NCBI RefSeq assembly: GCF_032854445.1
Contig: NC_088300.1
Span: 28,441,608 to 28,505,607 of the forward strand
DNA: 64,000 bases
Source of the DNA: Liolophura sinensis
Lineage: Eukaryota; Mollusca; Polyplacophora; Chitonida; Chitonidae
Reading direction: 5' to 3'
The notes under the pieces were generated by a model. It saw nothing but the letters and a program-made list of their open reading frames with translations, did not search any database and had not been told where the DNA came from. Below are positions 13,700 to 24,533 of this stretch, piece after piece. A program made the position numbers and the translations under genes. Each line of letters opens with the position of its first letter. Position 1 is the stretch's first letter.

Positions 13700-14195
13700 G
13701 TCACATTCCATTGTTGCCTTCACGTACAACTGTTGACTTTTGACATCATCTTCACATCCCATTGCCCACTACTGAATCAGCCTTCACAGTCCATTCTTCA
13801 GTGTTGAATGTATGAATGTAACTATCAGTTGGTTTTTACGCCATATGGCGACGAGGAGTCAATGGGTTTGTGTGTGTATGTACTGTGTCTTCGTGTGGCA
13901 ACGTAAGTCTATGAAGCCAAGTCACATTATATAGACACCGGGGCTACCAAGTCTTGTTTCCTTGCTCTAACATCTCATTGCTGAGCCTCAAGCGATGAAG
14001 CAACAAGCACCATTTTCAAAACCTTTGGTATGTTTCATGTTAACATCGTCTTTTTACTTCAGTGTTGTCTACTGACATCGTCTTCATATTCCATTATTTA
14101 CAACTGACATTGTCTTCCTATTCCATTGTTTACAATTGACATCGTCTTCACATTCCAATGTTTGCAGTTGACATCATCTTCACAACCCATATCCC
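13700..14195. repeat. About 32-bp degenerate tandem array, interrupted
   Basis: Units resemble TTTACAACTGACATCGTCTT plus CACATTCCATTG. They occur at about 13700-13805 and 14040-14195, with dispersed repeat copy A in between. CTTCAGTGTTG occurs at both junctions. Confidence 0.65.
13826..14035 (+). repeat. Dispersed repeat, copy A
   Basis: It shares ordered blocks with 52.14-52.35 kb: ACTGTGTCTTC-TGTGGCA, CACATTATA-GACACC-GG, GTTTCCTTG and CTCATTGCTGAG. It interrupts an array of TGACATCGTCTTCACATTCC repeats. It is a non-coding mobile-element relic of unknown class. Confidence 0.55.
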
Positions 14196-14519
14196 AACCT
14201 CGCTCTTTCATTTAAGATGTCATGTCTTCATTTCCATATTAGACACTGATACCACGATTCACAGCCGTGTGGATGTGAATGTCGTTGTATTTACTAATAT
14301 ATCTATACATGCAGGTTACCATCAGGGTCGTGATATTCGCAGAAGATCGTCAAATGGACGTTTGTATTGGTAGCTATATTATGAAGTTCTAAACAGGCCA
14401 TATTGTACTAGGTCAACCCCAAATTTGGCATGATTTATACTCTATACTTCCACTGAACATGGAGTCAATACCATAAATAATGTTCTTGTGTGACTGTTAC
14501 ACCGTAATGTAATACACAG

Positions 14520-14900
14520 ATTCACGCCATGATATCGACTCCAAATATCAAGTTCCAAATGTAATCATGATTCCAAAGGTGTTAGATCTCCAAGGTGATT
14601 CAAAGTGATCAGGACTACAAATGTGATCAATACTCCACATGCATCTGATCAGGTTCCACAGGTAATCAGGATTCCAACCTTATCCAAGGTGATCAACATT
14701 TCTATCAGGATTCCAAATGTGATGAAGATTCTTAATGTGATGAAGATTTCAGATTTGATGAAGACTTCACATATAATCAGGGTTTCAAATATGATCATGA
14801 CTAAATGTGAATGATGACTCGTGATCTGGATTCCAGTTGTGATCAAGACTACAAATGTGGTTAAAATAACGTGATCATGATGCCAAATCAGAACTGATTC
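14520..14900. repeat. About 18-bp degenerate tandem array
   Basis: Many variants of GATTCCAAATGTGATCAG occur in a row, with drift to GATGAAGATTTC in the middle. The asparagine/isoleucine-rich ORFs across it on both strands are repeat artefacts. Confidence 0.7.
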
Positions 14901-14989
14901 TGCGCTCTGTGCAAAATTAGGAAGGGAAGTTATGTCATTTCGGATTCCATCAGGGTAAACGTTGTGTTCAGGATTCTGATCGAGCATCA

Positions 14990-15375
14990 GCTGTGTGCAG
15001 TATCACGACGGAACATTAGTTCTCTGTAGTACCAAGATGGACATTAACTGTGTGAAGTAGCAAGTTGGAGCATTAGCTGTGTGCGGTATGATGTGTTCAA
15101 TATCATGATAGAACATTACTCGTGTGCAGTATGCTGTGTTCAGTATCATGATAGAGCATTAGCTGTGTGCAGTATGATGTGTTCAATATCATGATAGAAC
15201 ATTACTCGTGTGCAGTATGCTGTGTGTAGTATCATGATAGAACATTAGCTGTGTGCAGTATGCTGTGATTAGTATCATGATAGAACATTAACTGTGTGCA
15301 GTATGCTGTGTTCAGTATCATGATAGAACATTAGCTGTGTGCAATGAAGGAACATTTACAGTGTCTATAGGAACA
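14990..15375. repeat. 43-bp minisatellite, about 8 copies
   Basis: The unit is AACATTAGCTGTGTGCAGTA followed by TGCTGTGTTCAGTATCATGATAG. Copies 3-8 are close to identical; the first ones are decayed. Confidence 0.9.
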
Positions 15376-15693
15376 TGATAGAGTATTTACCGTATAGGAT
15401 CATGTAAGGGCCATTCTTAGTTGGACTGATCAGTAGCATGGAAAACAGATGAAAAAAATGTTTTAAATAAACGAGACATTATCACGAGTTTGCGATTTGT
15501 CTAGCTGTACGTTATCTTTGCGAGACGAATCCATACTAAATCCTGTGCAAAGCGGTTTTGACTACTTAGTACCTCAACAGGTCTGCGTAACCAAAGATAC
15601 GCAGACAGCGTACAGAAAGGAACCCACTTAACATCAATTACCCGCAATCGAAGAACAAACAACACGCATTTTCATTCTGGCAACAAATCAAGA

Positions 15694-15699
15694 TTTATT
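15694..15699 (-). terminator. Possible MMP21 poly(A) signal (AATAAA)
   Basis: This is the first canonical AATAAA I found on the minus strand downstream of the MMP21 stop. It is followed 20-45 bases later by a GT-rich run (TGCGTGTTGTTTGTTC), a typical downstream element. Use of this site would give a 3' UTR of about 3 kb, and 15.7-18.7 kb is free of recognisable repeats. Non-canonical signals nearer the stop cannot be excluded. Confidence 0.35.
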
Positions 15700-18600
15700 T
15701 CCTTGCACAGGGAATCATTTGCAGTACGGTTCGTATTGGTTTTTATTACAAACGACTGAGATACAAAATGGCGATATGGAAGCGGTTAGGATACATAACT
15801 AGGACTAGAACCATTGCTAGGCATTTAGTGCTGGGACACACATCACCTTTTGTCGGCAACTACTACAGGGTCTCTACCCCGACTAGAGGCTGAACTATGT
15901 AGACAAGGACTAGTCACAGCAAGGCCAAGCTTTACCGGGTACACCACTGACGACTAGCCTTTATTATAAATAGGGGTTTCCATTCAAATGTACATTTGGT
16001 ACTTGGCCACTATAACAACAAATATATAAATTATATTGGCGACAAGGACTACTACATGAAATTATGAGTCTATTTGTTCTAGTAAAAGCCAGTTGGATAA
16101 ATAGTATTCGACCCGAAATGTTCACCTCACGCGCCATATACATATACTGACAAATACTTATACGTATAGAGCTCTCTTCTAAGGGTTTATCTACAACACA
16201 AAGTAGTGTCTGCTGGCATTCAGGAAACAGTGGACGTCCGACCGATCTCCTGTACTAGAAATGCCGACACCAAACGCATCAGCTTTCAAGCGATAGAAAG
16301 AATTGACGACTAAATCGGTCTTTTCTGTTAATAAAGGAATGGCCTTATGACAAGACAATGGATTCGGCAAAAAAAAAAAAAAAAAAAAAGACTTCCTGCA
16401 AGAGGACTAGTGGAACAGTTTACGTGGTTATTGGGGGGGGGGGTGGTTAGTGTAAATTGTTATGTTGTCTACGACAAACCGTTCGGGCAGTATTGGTAGC
16501 ATCGCAAGTCTATATTTGCAACAGTATAAAAACCATATAAACCAGCCCAACCTACACGTAGTGTATTGCTACATATAAACGTGCATATGGTTCTGGTGTA
16601 ATCTGCAACAGAAAGACTATAAATTGGGCCACAACTTGGTTTCTTAGTTGCGATATCATTCCAAATTTAACCCACCTTTTTGGAGGGATATGTAAATCTT
16701 AAGAAGAATCTCTACCGAGCATAAAAGTTACAAAGCATGTGGAGTGGCACCATTTCCACAACTGAAGGGGTCTTTTTCGTGTATTATGAGGGAAAAAGGG
16801 CCAATTATTTAAAGGGACTAATACAAGACATGTGCTGTCAATATGTTACTCCAGATAATGTAAATGCACGTTAATACATATATATTCATCTATCGTCTGG
16901 TAAAATACGCCAAATATATAAAGATGGTACAAAACAAGAACACCACGCGTATAAGCCGTTTGCGAAGTATAGTTAGGGCTATTTAAACACCATGGCCCCA
17001 GTATGATATCTACATTTACATAGATACAGCCAATATTTTGGCCGATCCTATGAACATTACAAGGTTAAGCATCGAGGCTCAACAACACATGATGTTACAC
17101 AATGACTGCACACTTACAAAAGAAGACCACCACAGAGAATGCACCATACGATATAAAGATTTTGAAAAATTTGAAAAGTATTATTGATAAATTTGGTAGA
17201 ACAAATACACAGAAAGCTAAGGCGATACAAACAACAATGTTTTATCAAGGCGTGAGAGAAATTCGTAATCAAATCGGTGACCATGTGGGCCATACGGATT
17301 CCATATGACTGGAGGCCATAACGTAATCATAATGGTAATTACATGCCGGATGGTCGTTTAACTATTAGTATAACCAGCTCTTAAACTCATCTCAGCCCAT
17401 AGGTATGTTTCAGAACTACCAAGACCGCACTTAGTATTAACTCTACTGAAATTTTTGGAACTACAGTGCGTGTATGGTTCTTCAACTATGTTTCTTTAAA
17501 CAAAATTGTCAAAATTGTGTACGGCTTGCAAGCTCAATTAATAGCGTCATTCTGATATAACCATCACAGAGTACAGAAACATTTATAATATAATTGTAAA
17601 TACACATCATCGGTTAGTGAACATCAACGTTCTATAAGGTTAAGTATTGGAGTAAATGCTATTATTGGTAGCCCGTATGACAGATACAGCTATGTACACC
17701 CTCATACGGAATACTTACAAATCGCTCACACACAGCTTATTATCAACGTGATTGTCCATAGTGTGAATCTGCAAATTCACAAATACCATCTTCCGCTAGG
17801 ACAACCCATGACTCAAGAAACAATAACAACGACATACAAGTAAAGTAAACTCTGCATCCGAGCAAATCTTTGGCATATCTGAATTAAGTGCGTCAGTGCT
17901 ATTGGGAAATGAAAGTCATTACAACTAGCTTCTCCAACCGTCAGTTAAATAATGATAACATGATAATGAAAATGTTGTGAGCAAAAACTAAGACGGTGGA
18001 TACTAAAAACAAAATACATCAAAAAGCGATCGGGAAACAGGCAACAAAACAGCAGGGTTTGGGTGGATAACCTAGAACATGGAATCGTCCTTTTAACATC
18101 AGTCCGAGTCACCACAACGATTCGTCCCCTACCGTCCGCCATCAACCAGTCACAGGAGAGTAATCAGCACATTGGACAGAATATAATACATCGTGAGCAG
18201 CATTTTTTACACCTTTGCCCTTTCGGCCTATACAAAAATAAATCTATATGCATCTGAATACTTGATCTCCTGAAGCAAATCGATGGCCTTGCCTTCTGCT
18301 GGCCGAACTCCTACAGTACCTCTGGGACGAACGAAGAACACCACCAAATATTAAATAATTAAAGAAAGGAAATTGAGCTTTGCATCAGCCCGCTGATAGC
18401 ATTCACAGCCCAAACAAATGTGACCTTTCACGGAAATGGACGAATACATGGCCAAGGGACACAGGCAAGACACGGTGAATTTACTAGCCACACACTTTCA
18501 AAGTGTTTTTGTCGAACACAAAAAAATCTACATAGCTAAACAAAACTGGAGGACAAATGTCTGATATGCTGAAATAATAGGGAGCTAGCTATCCAATACT

Positions 18601-18716
18601 GAATGAAATTCCACAGGAGCTTCTGCACGAATGCGTGTCCATAGTGTGAAGCCTTGTGTGAGTCTTTTACCACTACTATGAGCTTGTCGTGGACACTATC
18701 GTCGCCCTAGCAGTTC
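15700..18716 (-). other. Probable MMP21 3' UTR or downstream flank
   Basis: No coding region is supported in this 3 kb stretch. It lacks the minisatellites and SINEs that crowd the flank below 15.4 kb. It contains an A21 run (16369-16389) and a G11 run (16433-16443). Short ORFs here show no protein-like features. Confidence 0.35.
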
Positions 18717-19025
18717 CTACACCACTCCAAACCCAGGCGTTTCAGAAATCCAGTCGCAAATATCGTACCACTTCTGGTACCACTTGCCAATGTACATGAC
18801 CTTGTTCTGGATGACCTTGTCTCTGGGTGTAAATAGCATGTTTTTCCACACGTCTTCCCCCTTAATGAAGTACATGGAGTAATCTTTGTAGGAATAATAC
18901 ACAGAGTCCAAGTTTGCCGGCAAGCCGAGCTCGCCCTCGTAGGCTGGGTACTCGTCCTGGATGCGAACTTTCCGTACACAGCATCCATAGTCCTCGTCAA
19001 CAGCCTTCGGGTCAAAGACGTATAC
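18717..19025 (-). CDS. MMP21: MMP21 exon 7 (hemopexin end and stop)
   Basis: The acceptor is TTCTCTCCATAG and the exon enters in phase 0. It gives 102 codons and a TAG stop at 18717-18719. It encodes VYVFDPK, the NLDSVYYSYKDYSMYFIKGEDVW blade, and the closing cysteine (Cys679, DICDW) that should pair with Cys446 of exon 5. Confidence 0.9.
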   Translation of the reverse strand, partial: VYVFDPKAVDEDYGCCVRKVRIQDEYPAYEGELGLPANLDSVYYSYKDYSMYFIKGEDVWKNMLFTPRDKVIQNKVMYIGKWYQKWYDICDWISETPGFGVV

Positions 19026-22000
19026 CTATGGAGAGAAAACCAAATATTCAAGTCTTTATATCTAAATACTTAGTCGAATAGGGGAAGTTAAGTATGGCCT
19101 CCTCTCACAACCTTGCACCATGGGAATAGGCTAAGAGCAGTATTACAAGCTAGAAAATATGAACTGACATACTGCAAACATAACAATGTGACCATACTCT
19201 GGTATATACCGTACTCTTATACTTTAAAATGCAAGAATGTATGAATATTAACATAAAGTGACAAAACTGAAAATTTCCCTTCCCGTAACAGAAAGGATAA
19301 TTCCTGTACACCACAAATTTGTGCAGAATTCAACACACACCCATTCTCCTTTGAAGAAGTAGATATTCTTGTCCCTCATATCGAAGAAGACCGAGTCAAC
19401 GTTAACAGGAATCGCCTCCGAAGATGAGTTCTTGGCTGGGAAATCCGCCCTGATCGAATGGGGAAACCCATCCACAACTTCGCCTTTGTCGCTATCAAAC
19501 TTGAAGTATTCTTCACCTATAAGGAACAAGAGTCAATTTCCACATTTGTCAACCAAAAGTATTTGGGCATAATTTAAGGACAACGTGTTCTGATACATTA
19601 TTTGTATTTTATTCAAGAATAAAATCATTATTACCTTAACTAGAAAGACTAAACAATCAAACAACAAAGTGTACAAGATCGGAAATTTGTTTGAAACATA
19701 AAAAAAGAGCATACCTTTGAAGAAAAATGCTTCGTTTATGACAGAGGATGTTCGATGGGAGTAATACCAGACGTGCACGTAGGCATCCAGGTTTCCTGGT
19801 AACTGTTTCCACTTATCCGGGATAAATTGTGGATCCCCGAAGCGGGTTCTATTGGCGTGGTTCTCGTACATCCAGAAACGGTTCCCACGGAAGAAGAAGG
19901 TGTTGTAAATAAACTGGCTATTTGCCCTTTTCCGTACCCAGTCAAAGACAACATTGAAGGAACCTTTGCAGACACCTAAACAGAAGGCAATTAGAATAGT
20001 GGTTATACAAACATGAAAGAGAAGTAATATATGACTAGTACGCGGGATCGTAGCGGAAACTTCAAGATATACCACAGCAGCGGCGTGGGTGTTTAGTTAG
20101 CACAGAAAAACATGTCAAGAATATAGCGCCCGTCGTCACTAATGTATTATCCTACAGAGCAAGGCCAACGACAGAAAGATCGTTGTAAACAACCAAGTCA
20201 AAAAACAGTTACACGGGATTATCACTATTGTACATACGAACTGTGCTGAGAGAGATACCATGGCGCTCGAAGAGATTGATCACTTAAATTAACGTCATGG
20301 CTTTGAGGAAAGTTTTGTTTACTTTCAGTTTCATTTTTACAAATGAATAAACCAGCGAATTTCTCAGATTTCTAGTGGCCCAATAAGGCAAAACACGTCC
20401 CATTATTCCATTTCAATTCTGTTAACTATGGTCAACCCACCGTACAATTTCTGGATTTCCTTGCGATCCTCCCATCCTAACTCAAAGTTTGGCTTAGGTG
20501 AAAAGTGCTTGTGGTAGATGGCGTACATAATGGAATAGGATTTGTTGGTGTGAGCCAGGCCTAACACGTGACCTATTTCATGAACAGCAACCTTTAGCAG
20601 GTAGAGGCCGTCTTCTGTGTAAGTGTTGATGGATTTGTAGTTTTCCTCGTCATCAAAGTGGACATTGCCAGCATGCCAAGAGTGTGCCACTTCTCCACCA
20701 CTGCCGTCGAACCTCTTTGGGCAATTCTGATGCGTGCCTGATGAACAAATGGAGATGCTTTTTACACTCATACCGATAATATAATATGTAATAATAACAA
20801 TTTTAATCCGATTACACTGTATATAAACAAAACAAAAACCGTCAAAAATGATGCATGGGATAGTTTAAAAATGATTTGAAATATATCTGGGTCAAAATAT
20901 GTGAACCTGTCATTAAAAATGTAATAAAAAAACTTAAAAAAATAAATAAATTTCAGCCTGTGTCCACTTAATACAGTGAGGTCTTAATGCAATCGCCCTG
21001 ACACTCATTCTCACTGATCGTGTGCCTTGGTGACCGTGGCAAACGGTCGACATGGCTCATGTGGCCGTGTCTGGTGCCTAACAGTCCTTGAAGACCACTT
21101 GTCATTCACCAATATGGTATCTAAACAGAGGCCCACGGACAGTACGAATCTGCAAATTCCATGTCCAAGGCAGGGTTTGAACCAGCGCCTCGTTCTTTCC
21201 ATTAAATTGAAAAACAAACGTGATCGGTTTTAAGTGAAAAATTCTTGAGAATGGCGTTAAACAACAATGAAATAAATCAATCGCTGGACCCTAAGCGGTT
21301 TTAACTAAAATCAAGCGACACGATTCAGCCTCTACAAAAATAGCAAACTTAAAGGCAAAATATAATCTGTACATAGTGAGACATATTACTGCGGTACAAT
21401 GTACTACAGGGATGTTAGGCCTAGATCAAAGGTACGAAAATAACAAATTTGTAGAGGGAAATCTTCAGGTAAAATGGCATTAATGCTATAAAAACATTAA
21501 GGACGGTAACACTGGTAAACATTCTCTACATGGTGATGCAAAAGTCATTGAACAGTTAGAATAAAACCCTACGCACGACGAGAGGTCGTGTTTATCAGCT
21601 AATATATGAGACCACTTGTCAAATACCTGTCGTCACTGCTTTGGTTTTACCTATATTGGAGTCTTTTATATATTAAAGAGGGTAATTTTCTCTATCAGTA
21701 ATTACCTCTTTGTTGCTTTTTAGAAAGCTGTTTTAGAAATAATTTTTTGTTTATTTTTGACCAAGGCTATACGGTTCATATCCTAATATCTGACACCACG
21801 ATAAGAGCGTTACCAAAACTATACCATGTTCTAACCGAACACAAACCTTTAACAAAGGAAATCATAAAGGTATATATTGTAGCGCAGTTGTAGATTTTTA
21901 TGTACTGAATTCTTGAAAATTCATCACACGTGTTCAGTTTAAAATTTGGGACGCTGCACAAAATGTATAGCAGAGACATGAAGAGCTGTTACATTATTCC

Positions 22001-24390
22001 CACTATCCCATTACTCTCACTAAGTTTTAACCGGTTGAAATGCTCAGGCAAGGAATGCAGCCTTTTACCAGAACGTGCTTTCACTTACCTCTACCAAAGG
22101 CTATTTCTATGTCGATCTCTCGGATATCACTGAGAGTGTCCTCTTTAAACTTGAGCGGGATCACCTCACTCCACATCCGGAAGGCCAAGTGGATCGTGGC
22201 TCGCTGGTCGTTCACCGGAATGCGCGTGCTGTAGCCAGAGTTCAACAGACGCCATTTTAAAATCTTCTTTTTGAACATTTGCGCTGCTCCTGTCCTGTTG
22301 TTGACCACTATAGACCTCTTCTGCCTTTCTTGATCCGTGACGGGTTTATAGATAATGGGGTCTTCGTGGGAGTACTGATCCAAATACTCCTGCAGCATTT
22401 CCTGCCTCCGCTCTAATGTCGTCTTCACTTTTCTCGGCGCTATAACCTGCATCAGCTTGGAATCGCCAGTGGACCTTCGCCATAACCGCGTGTTTTTCAC
22501 CTCCTCTGAAGTAGCTTCCACTGGGGTGCCTCGGACGCTTCTCTTGCTCCTAGTCGAGTCATTCCTCCCCTCGTCCGTTAACGGACCTGGGTCATGCATG
22601 TCGGGGTTGACAAGTTCTGTCTCACTGTCTTTATTGCCACACCGAGAGTTGCTCATGAACCGTAACGTGTCGTCGTCGAGAACTCCCGTTAAGTTAAGTT
22701 GATATTTATTCTGGTAGCGGATGATGCCCTCCCGTAACTGGGTGTTGTTACAGATCACCTCCTGTCCCTCTTCTTCTGTCACCACCGCCCCGGGGACAAC
22801 TCCCATCCGAGAGTCCGACCCATGCGACTCCGATATTACCCCAGGGAACGGGGCCTGGCGCTTCCGACGACGAATTTTACATTTCAGATAGCCATATTTT
22901 TCCAACTGTTGCTGTAAAAGTAGAACAATCAGTTCAGCGATCGATTTTTTAACGACTGCAAAGACTGCAAATTGAATGCCTATAAATTAATAAATTAAAT
23001 ACCGAGCAAAATGATTTCACTCCAAAAAGAAGAGGAAGAAAGGATAATTCACTCAAATTGCCTGCTGTATAAGCTGGACTTAATGACAATCGTAATGTGT
23101 TACAACGAACAAAGGAACAAACAGTGGACGTCCGTTAATTGGAAATTGTGTCTGTAACACAAACGGAAGCCAAAATCACGCCAGCTTTAATTTGACACCA
23201 TTTCCCACCAACGACTGCAATGACTTTAAGCATCTGTAAGAGAGTAAATGATTGACACATTCTTTTAAACATAATGAATTCTTGGCTAACTCGACGGTCA
23301 TCGGGGGGGGGGGGGGGGGGAAATGAGTGAAAAATAAACCCACATAAAACTGAAGAATCAATGTAAGCCGGATTCAATTTTAGAACATTTTCTGTACATT
23401 TTGTTTAGTATTTGAACCGAATACCGTCATTATATTTATTATTTATTTATGTTATTTATTTATTTATTACTTTTCATAACGCCGAAAACGCAATTAATTT
23501 TAAATTTTTCGACACCTGCCAGAATTTTGGGTGCAGGAAACCGAAGAGAAAGTAGAAAATCACACAGAAGTAAAACTTCAGCCGAATTAGACATAGTTGG
23601 ATTCGAGCCTACGACTTCATTGGTAAGGAACTGATCAGCTGAGGTGAGAACAATGTTTTAGCGTTATAAGCCAGAAAAGACCTCAAGAATCATCAACTAC
23701 AGCGTGTATGGTGCCTAGTACAAGCCTGATTGGAATCCAGATATGGGTGGTCCAACGGAATAACACGCATTAGCCCTAGTCAGTGACCCGAACTCAGAAG
23801 TGTGAGTGGTGCCAATAAAGGTGATATCCTGATAACATAGCCCGACCTGAGTACAGTCGGCCGTTACAAGGTCGTTACTCGTTAGATTAGCACATTCCCA
23901 GTCTCGATACAAAGCAGACGATTGTCAACAGGAATTTAAAACAACAACGCAGGAATATGTGGACGGACACGTGAATGTCAACCTAGTGCTTTTGTTGTTG
24001 TCGCGGGCAACATGCTATCACCTCGAGCGTACGGTAATTACCTGCATCTGGATTAGGTTTGGCCCGAAACCCTGTGACATGTCGTGCCTCTAAGATGCAT
24101 GGAGGCGATTCGGCATCCAGCACAACTGAACTTCTGATATAAAATTTACACTGAGACATTTTAACAGCAACTTTCATGATTTTTGTGAAAAAAGGGAAAA
24201 GGATATTTCAGTTCTGGGAGAGACTTACCATGGCATCATGAGAGTTCCTAACGGTGTAGACTCTGGCGTTTTGGAACACACTTTGGTCTTGGTGGATTCT
24301 TCCGCGGAAAAACTGTTCCGCCTGGAGGGGGACGATGGCTAAACACAAACAGGACAAGTAGTACACAATGTGTAGCAGCTGTATGGCCAT
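18717..24390 (-). CDS. MMP21: Matrix metalloproteinase-21-like protein, complete seven-exon gene
   Basis: The gene encodes a secreted zinc metalloprotease of 691 residues assembled from seven exons. Joins run 24390-24229, 24089-24042, 22911-22089, 20737-20441, 19975-19715, 19516-19341 and 19025-18717. All introns are GT-AG and the frame stays open. Residues 1-24 are a signal peptide. A peptidoglycan-binding-like propeptide follows, with the cysteine switch SRCGNKD at 159-165 (Cys161). A furin-type RQKR/S site is at 266-269. The catalytic domain has HEIGHVLGLAH at 397-407 and SIM at 413-415. The hemopexin domain spans about 446-679, bounded by Cys446 and Cys679. MMP21 is chosen over other MMPs for the furin site, the LLKVAVHEIGHVLGL and FDGSG-x-E-x-AHxW blocks, and its position beside UROS. 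The start ATG has a strong context (A at -3, G at +4). The protein is about 120 residues longer than I recall for human MMP21; the extra length is in the propeptide. Exon 2 is the least certain part. Confidence 0.93.
19341..19516 (-). CDS. MMP21: MMP21 exon 6 (hemopexin domain, middle)
   Basis: The 176-base exon follows TTCCTTATAG and ends GAATGG|GTGTGT, phase 1 in and phase 0 out. It encodes EEYFKFDSD, a linker, and the VDSVFFDMRDKNIYFFKGEW blade typical of hemopexin repeats. Confidence 0.9.
19715..19975 (-). CDS. MMP21: MMP21 exon 5 (hemopexin domain, first part)
   Basis: The 261-base exon lies between CTGTTTAG and AAAG|GTATGC, phase 1 at both ends. It starts with the hemopexin-opening cysteine (Cys446, CKGSF) and contains blade motifs FDWV, FFFRGNRFW and NLDAYVHV. 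The reading frame stays open past both splice sites, so a single 180-codon ORF covers it, but only the exon part is coding. Confidence 0.9.
20441..20737 (-). CDS. MMP21: MMP21 exon 4 (zinc-binding catalytic core)
   Basis: The 297-base exon follows TTCATCAG and ends TACG|GTGGGT; both junctions are phase 1. It encodes FDGSGGEVAHSW, the VHFDDEE block (structural metal ligands), HEIGHVLGLAH with three zinc histidines and the catalytic glutamate, the SIM Met-turn, and the ELGWEDRKEIQKLYG end of the catalytic domain. All catalytic residues are present. Confidence 0.95.
21000..21280. mobile_element. Decayed SINE-like element in MMP21 intron 3
   Basis: A B-box-like GGTTCAAACCC reads on the minus strand (21173-21183). 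A plus-strand tail like that of the SINE family (ATTCTTGAGAATGGCGTTAAACAACAATG) lies at 21240-21270. The two parts point in opposite directions, so this may be two overlapping old insertions. Confidence 0.4.
22089..22911 (-). CDS. MMP21: MMP21 exon 3 (propeptide and N-terminal catalytic domain)
   Basis: The 823-base exon follows TTTTACAG and ends AGAG|GTAAGT in phase 1. It carries the KYGYL propeptide start, the SRCGNKD cysteine switch, three basic cleavage-like sites (RRRKR, RSKR, RQKR) and the start of the catalytic domain (ILKWRLLNSGYS, LAFRMWSEVIPLKF, EIDIEIAFG). The stretch between the switch and RQKR, roughly 100 residues, is charged and of low complexity. Confidence 0.92.
23303..23320 (+). 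repeat. G18 homopolymer
   Basis: Eighteen G in a row in MMP21 intron 2. Such runs are length-unstable and a common assembly error. Confidence 0.9.
23436..23645 (-). mobile_element. SINE-like element in MMP21 intron 2
   Basis: On the minus strand there is a B box GGCTCGAATCC (23599-23609), a body, and an (AATA)n tail (plus-strand TTATTTATTTATT at 23455-23467). The body differs from the family at 1.4, 8.1 and 50.2 kb. Confidence 0.45.
24042..24089 (-). CDS. MMP21: MMP21 exon 2 (small, 16 codons)
   Basis: The acceptor is TGCATCTTAG and the donor ATGCAG|GTAATT, phase 0 at both ends. It encodes a peptide ending NLIQMQ that runs into QQLEKYGYL of exon 3, the usual start of a peptidoglycan-binding-like propeptide. 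An alternative acceptor six codons further in (CACAG) keeps the same frame. A longer exon starting at 24150 was ruled out because it shifts frame against exon 3. Confidence 0.6.
24229..24390 (-). CDS. MMP21: MMP21 exon 1 (signal peptide)
   Basis: The exon holds 54 codons from the start ATG, ending ATG|GTAAGT in phase 0. It encodes a hydrophobic secretion signal with likely cleavage after LQA and a short basic stretch. A possible acceptor (CTGATTCAG, exon side from 24423) lies 33 bases upstream of the ATG, so an upstream non-coding exon is possible. Confidence 0.85.
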
Positions 24391-24492
24391 TCTTGCCGGG
24401 GATTTATTGGCGATGGCTATAGTCTGAATCAGTGGGAATGTACAAATAGCATTAGGGACTTGTTGTATCCCCTGTTGGTCGTCTGTTAGCCC

Positions 24493-24533
24493 TGACTGTA
24501 TACGGACCGCAGCACGAAAGAGTTCCTTTTAAA
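24493..24533 (-). promoter_or_regulatory. Possible MMP21 proximal promoter (TATA-like TTTAAAA)
   Basis: TTTAAAA lies at 24533-24527 on the minus strand, with a TCAGGG initiator-like site about 40 bases downstream and about 100 bases before the MMP21 ATG. The TATA variant is weak and the spacing slightly long. The stronger promoter at 32.37 kb is an alternative source of the transcript. Confidence 0.25.

Noticed and set aside
24042-24150. Longer version of MMP21 exon 2 in the CKFYIRSS frame
   Set aside because: It would end in phase 1 while exon 3 begins in phase 0, breaking the frame. The 48-base version keeps it.
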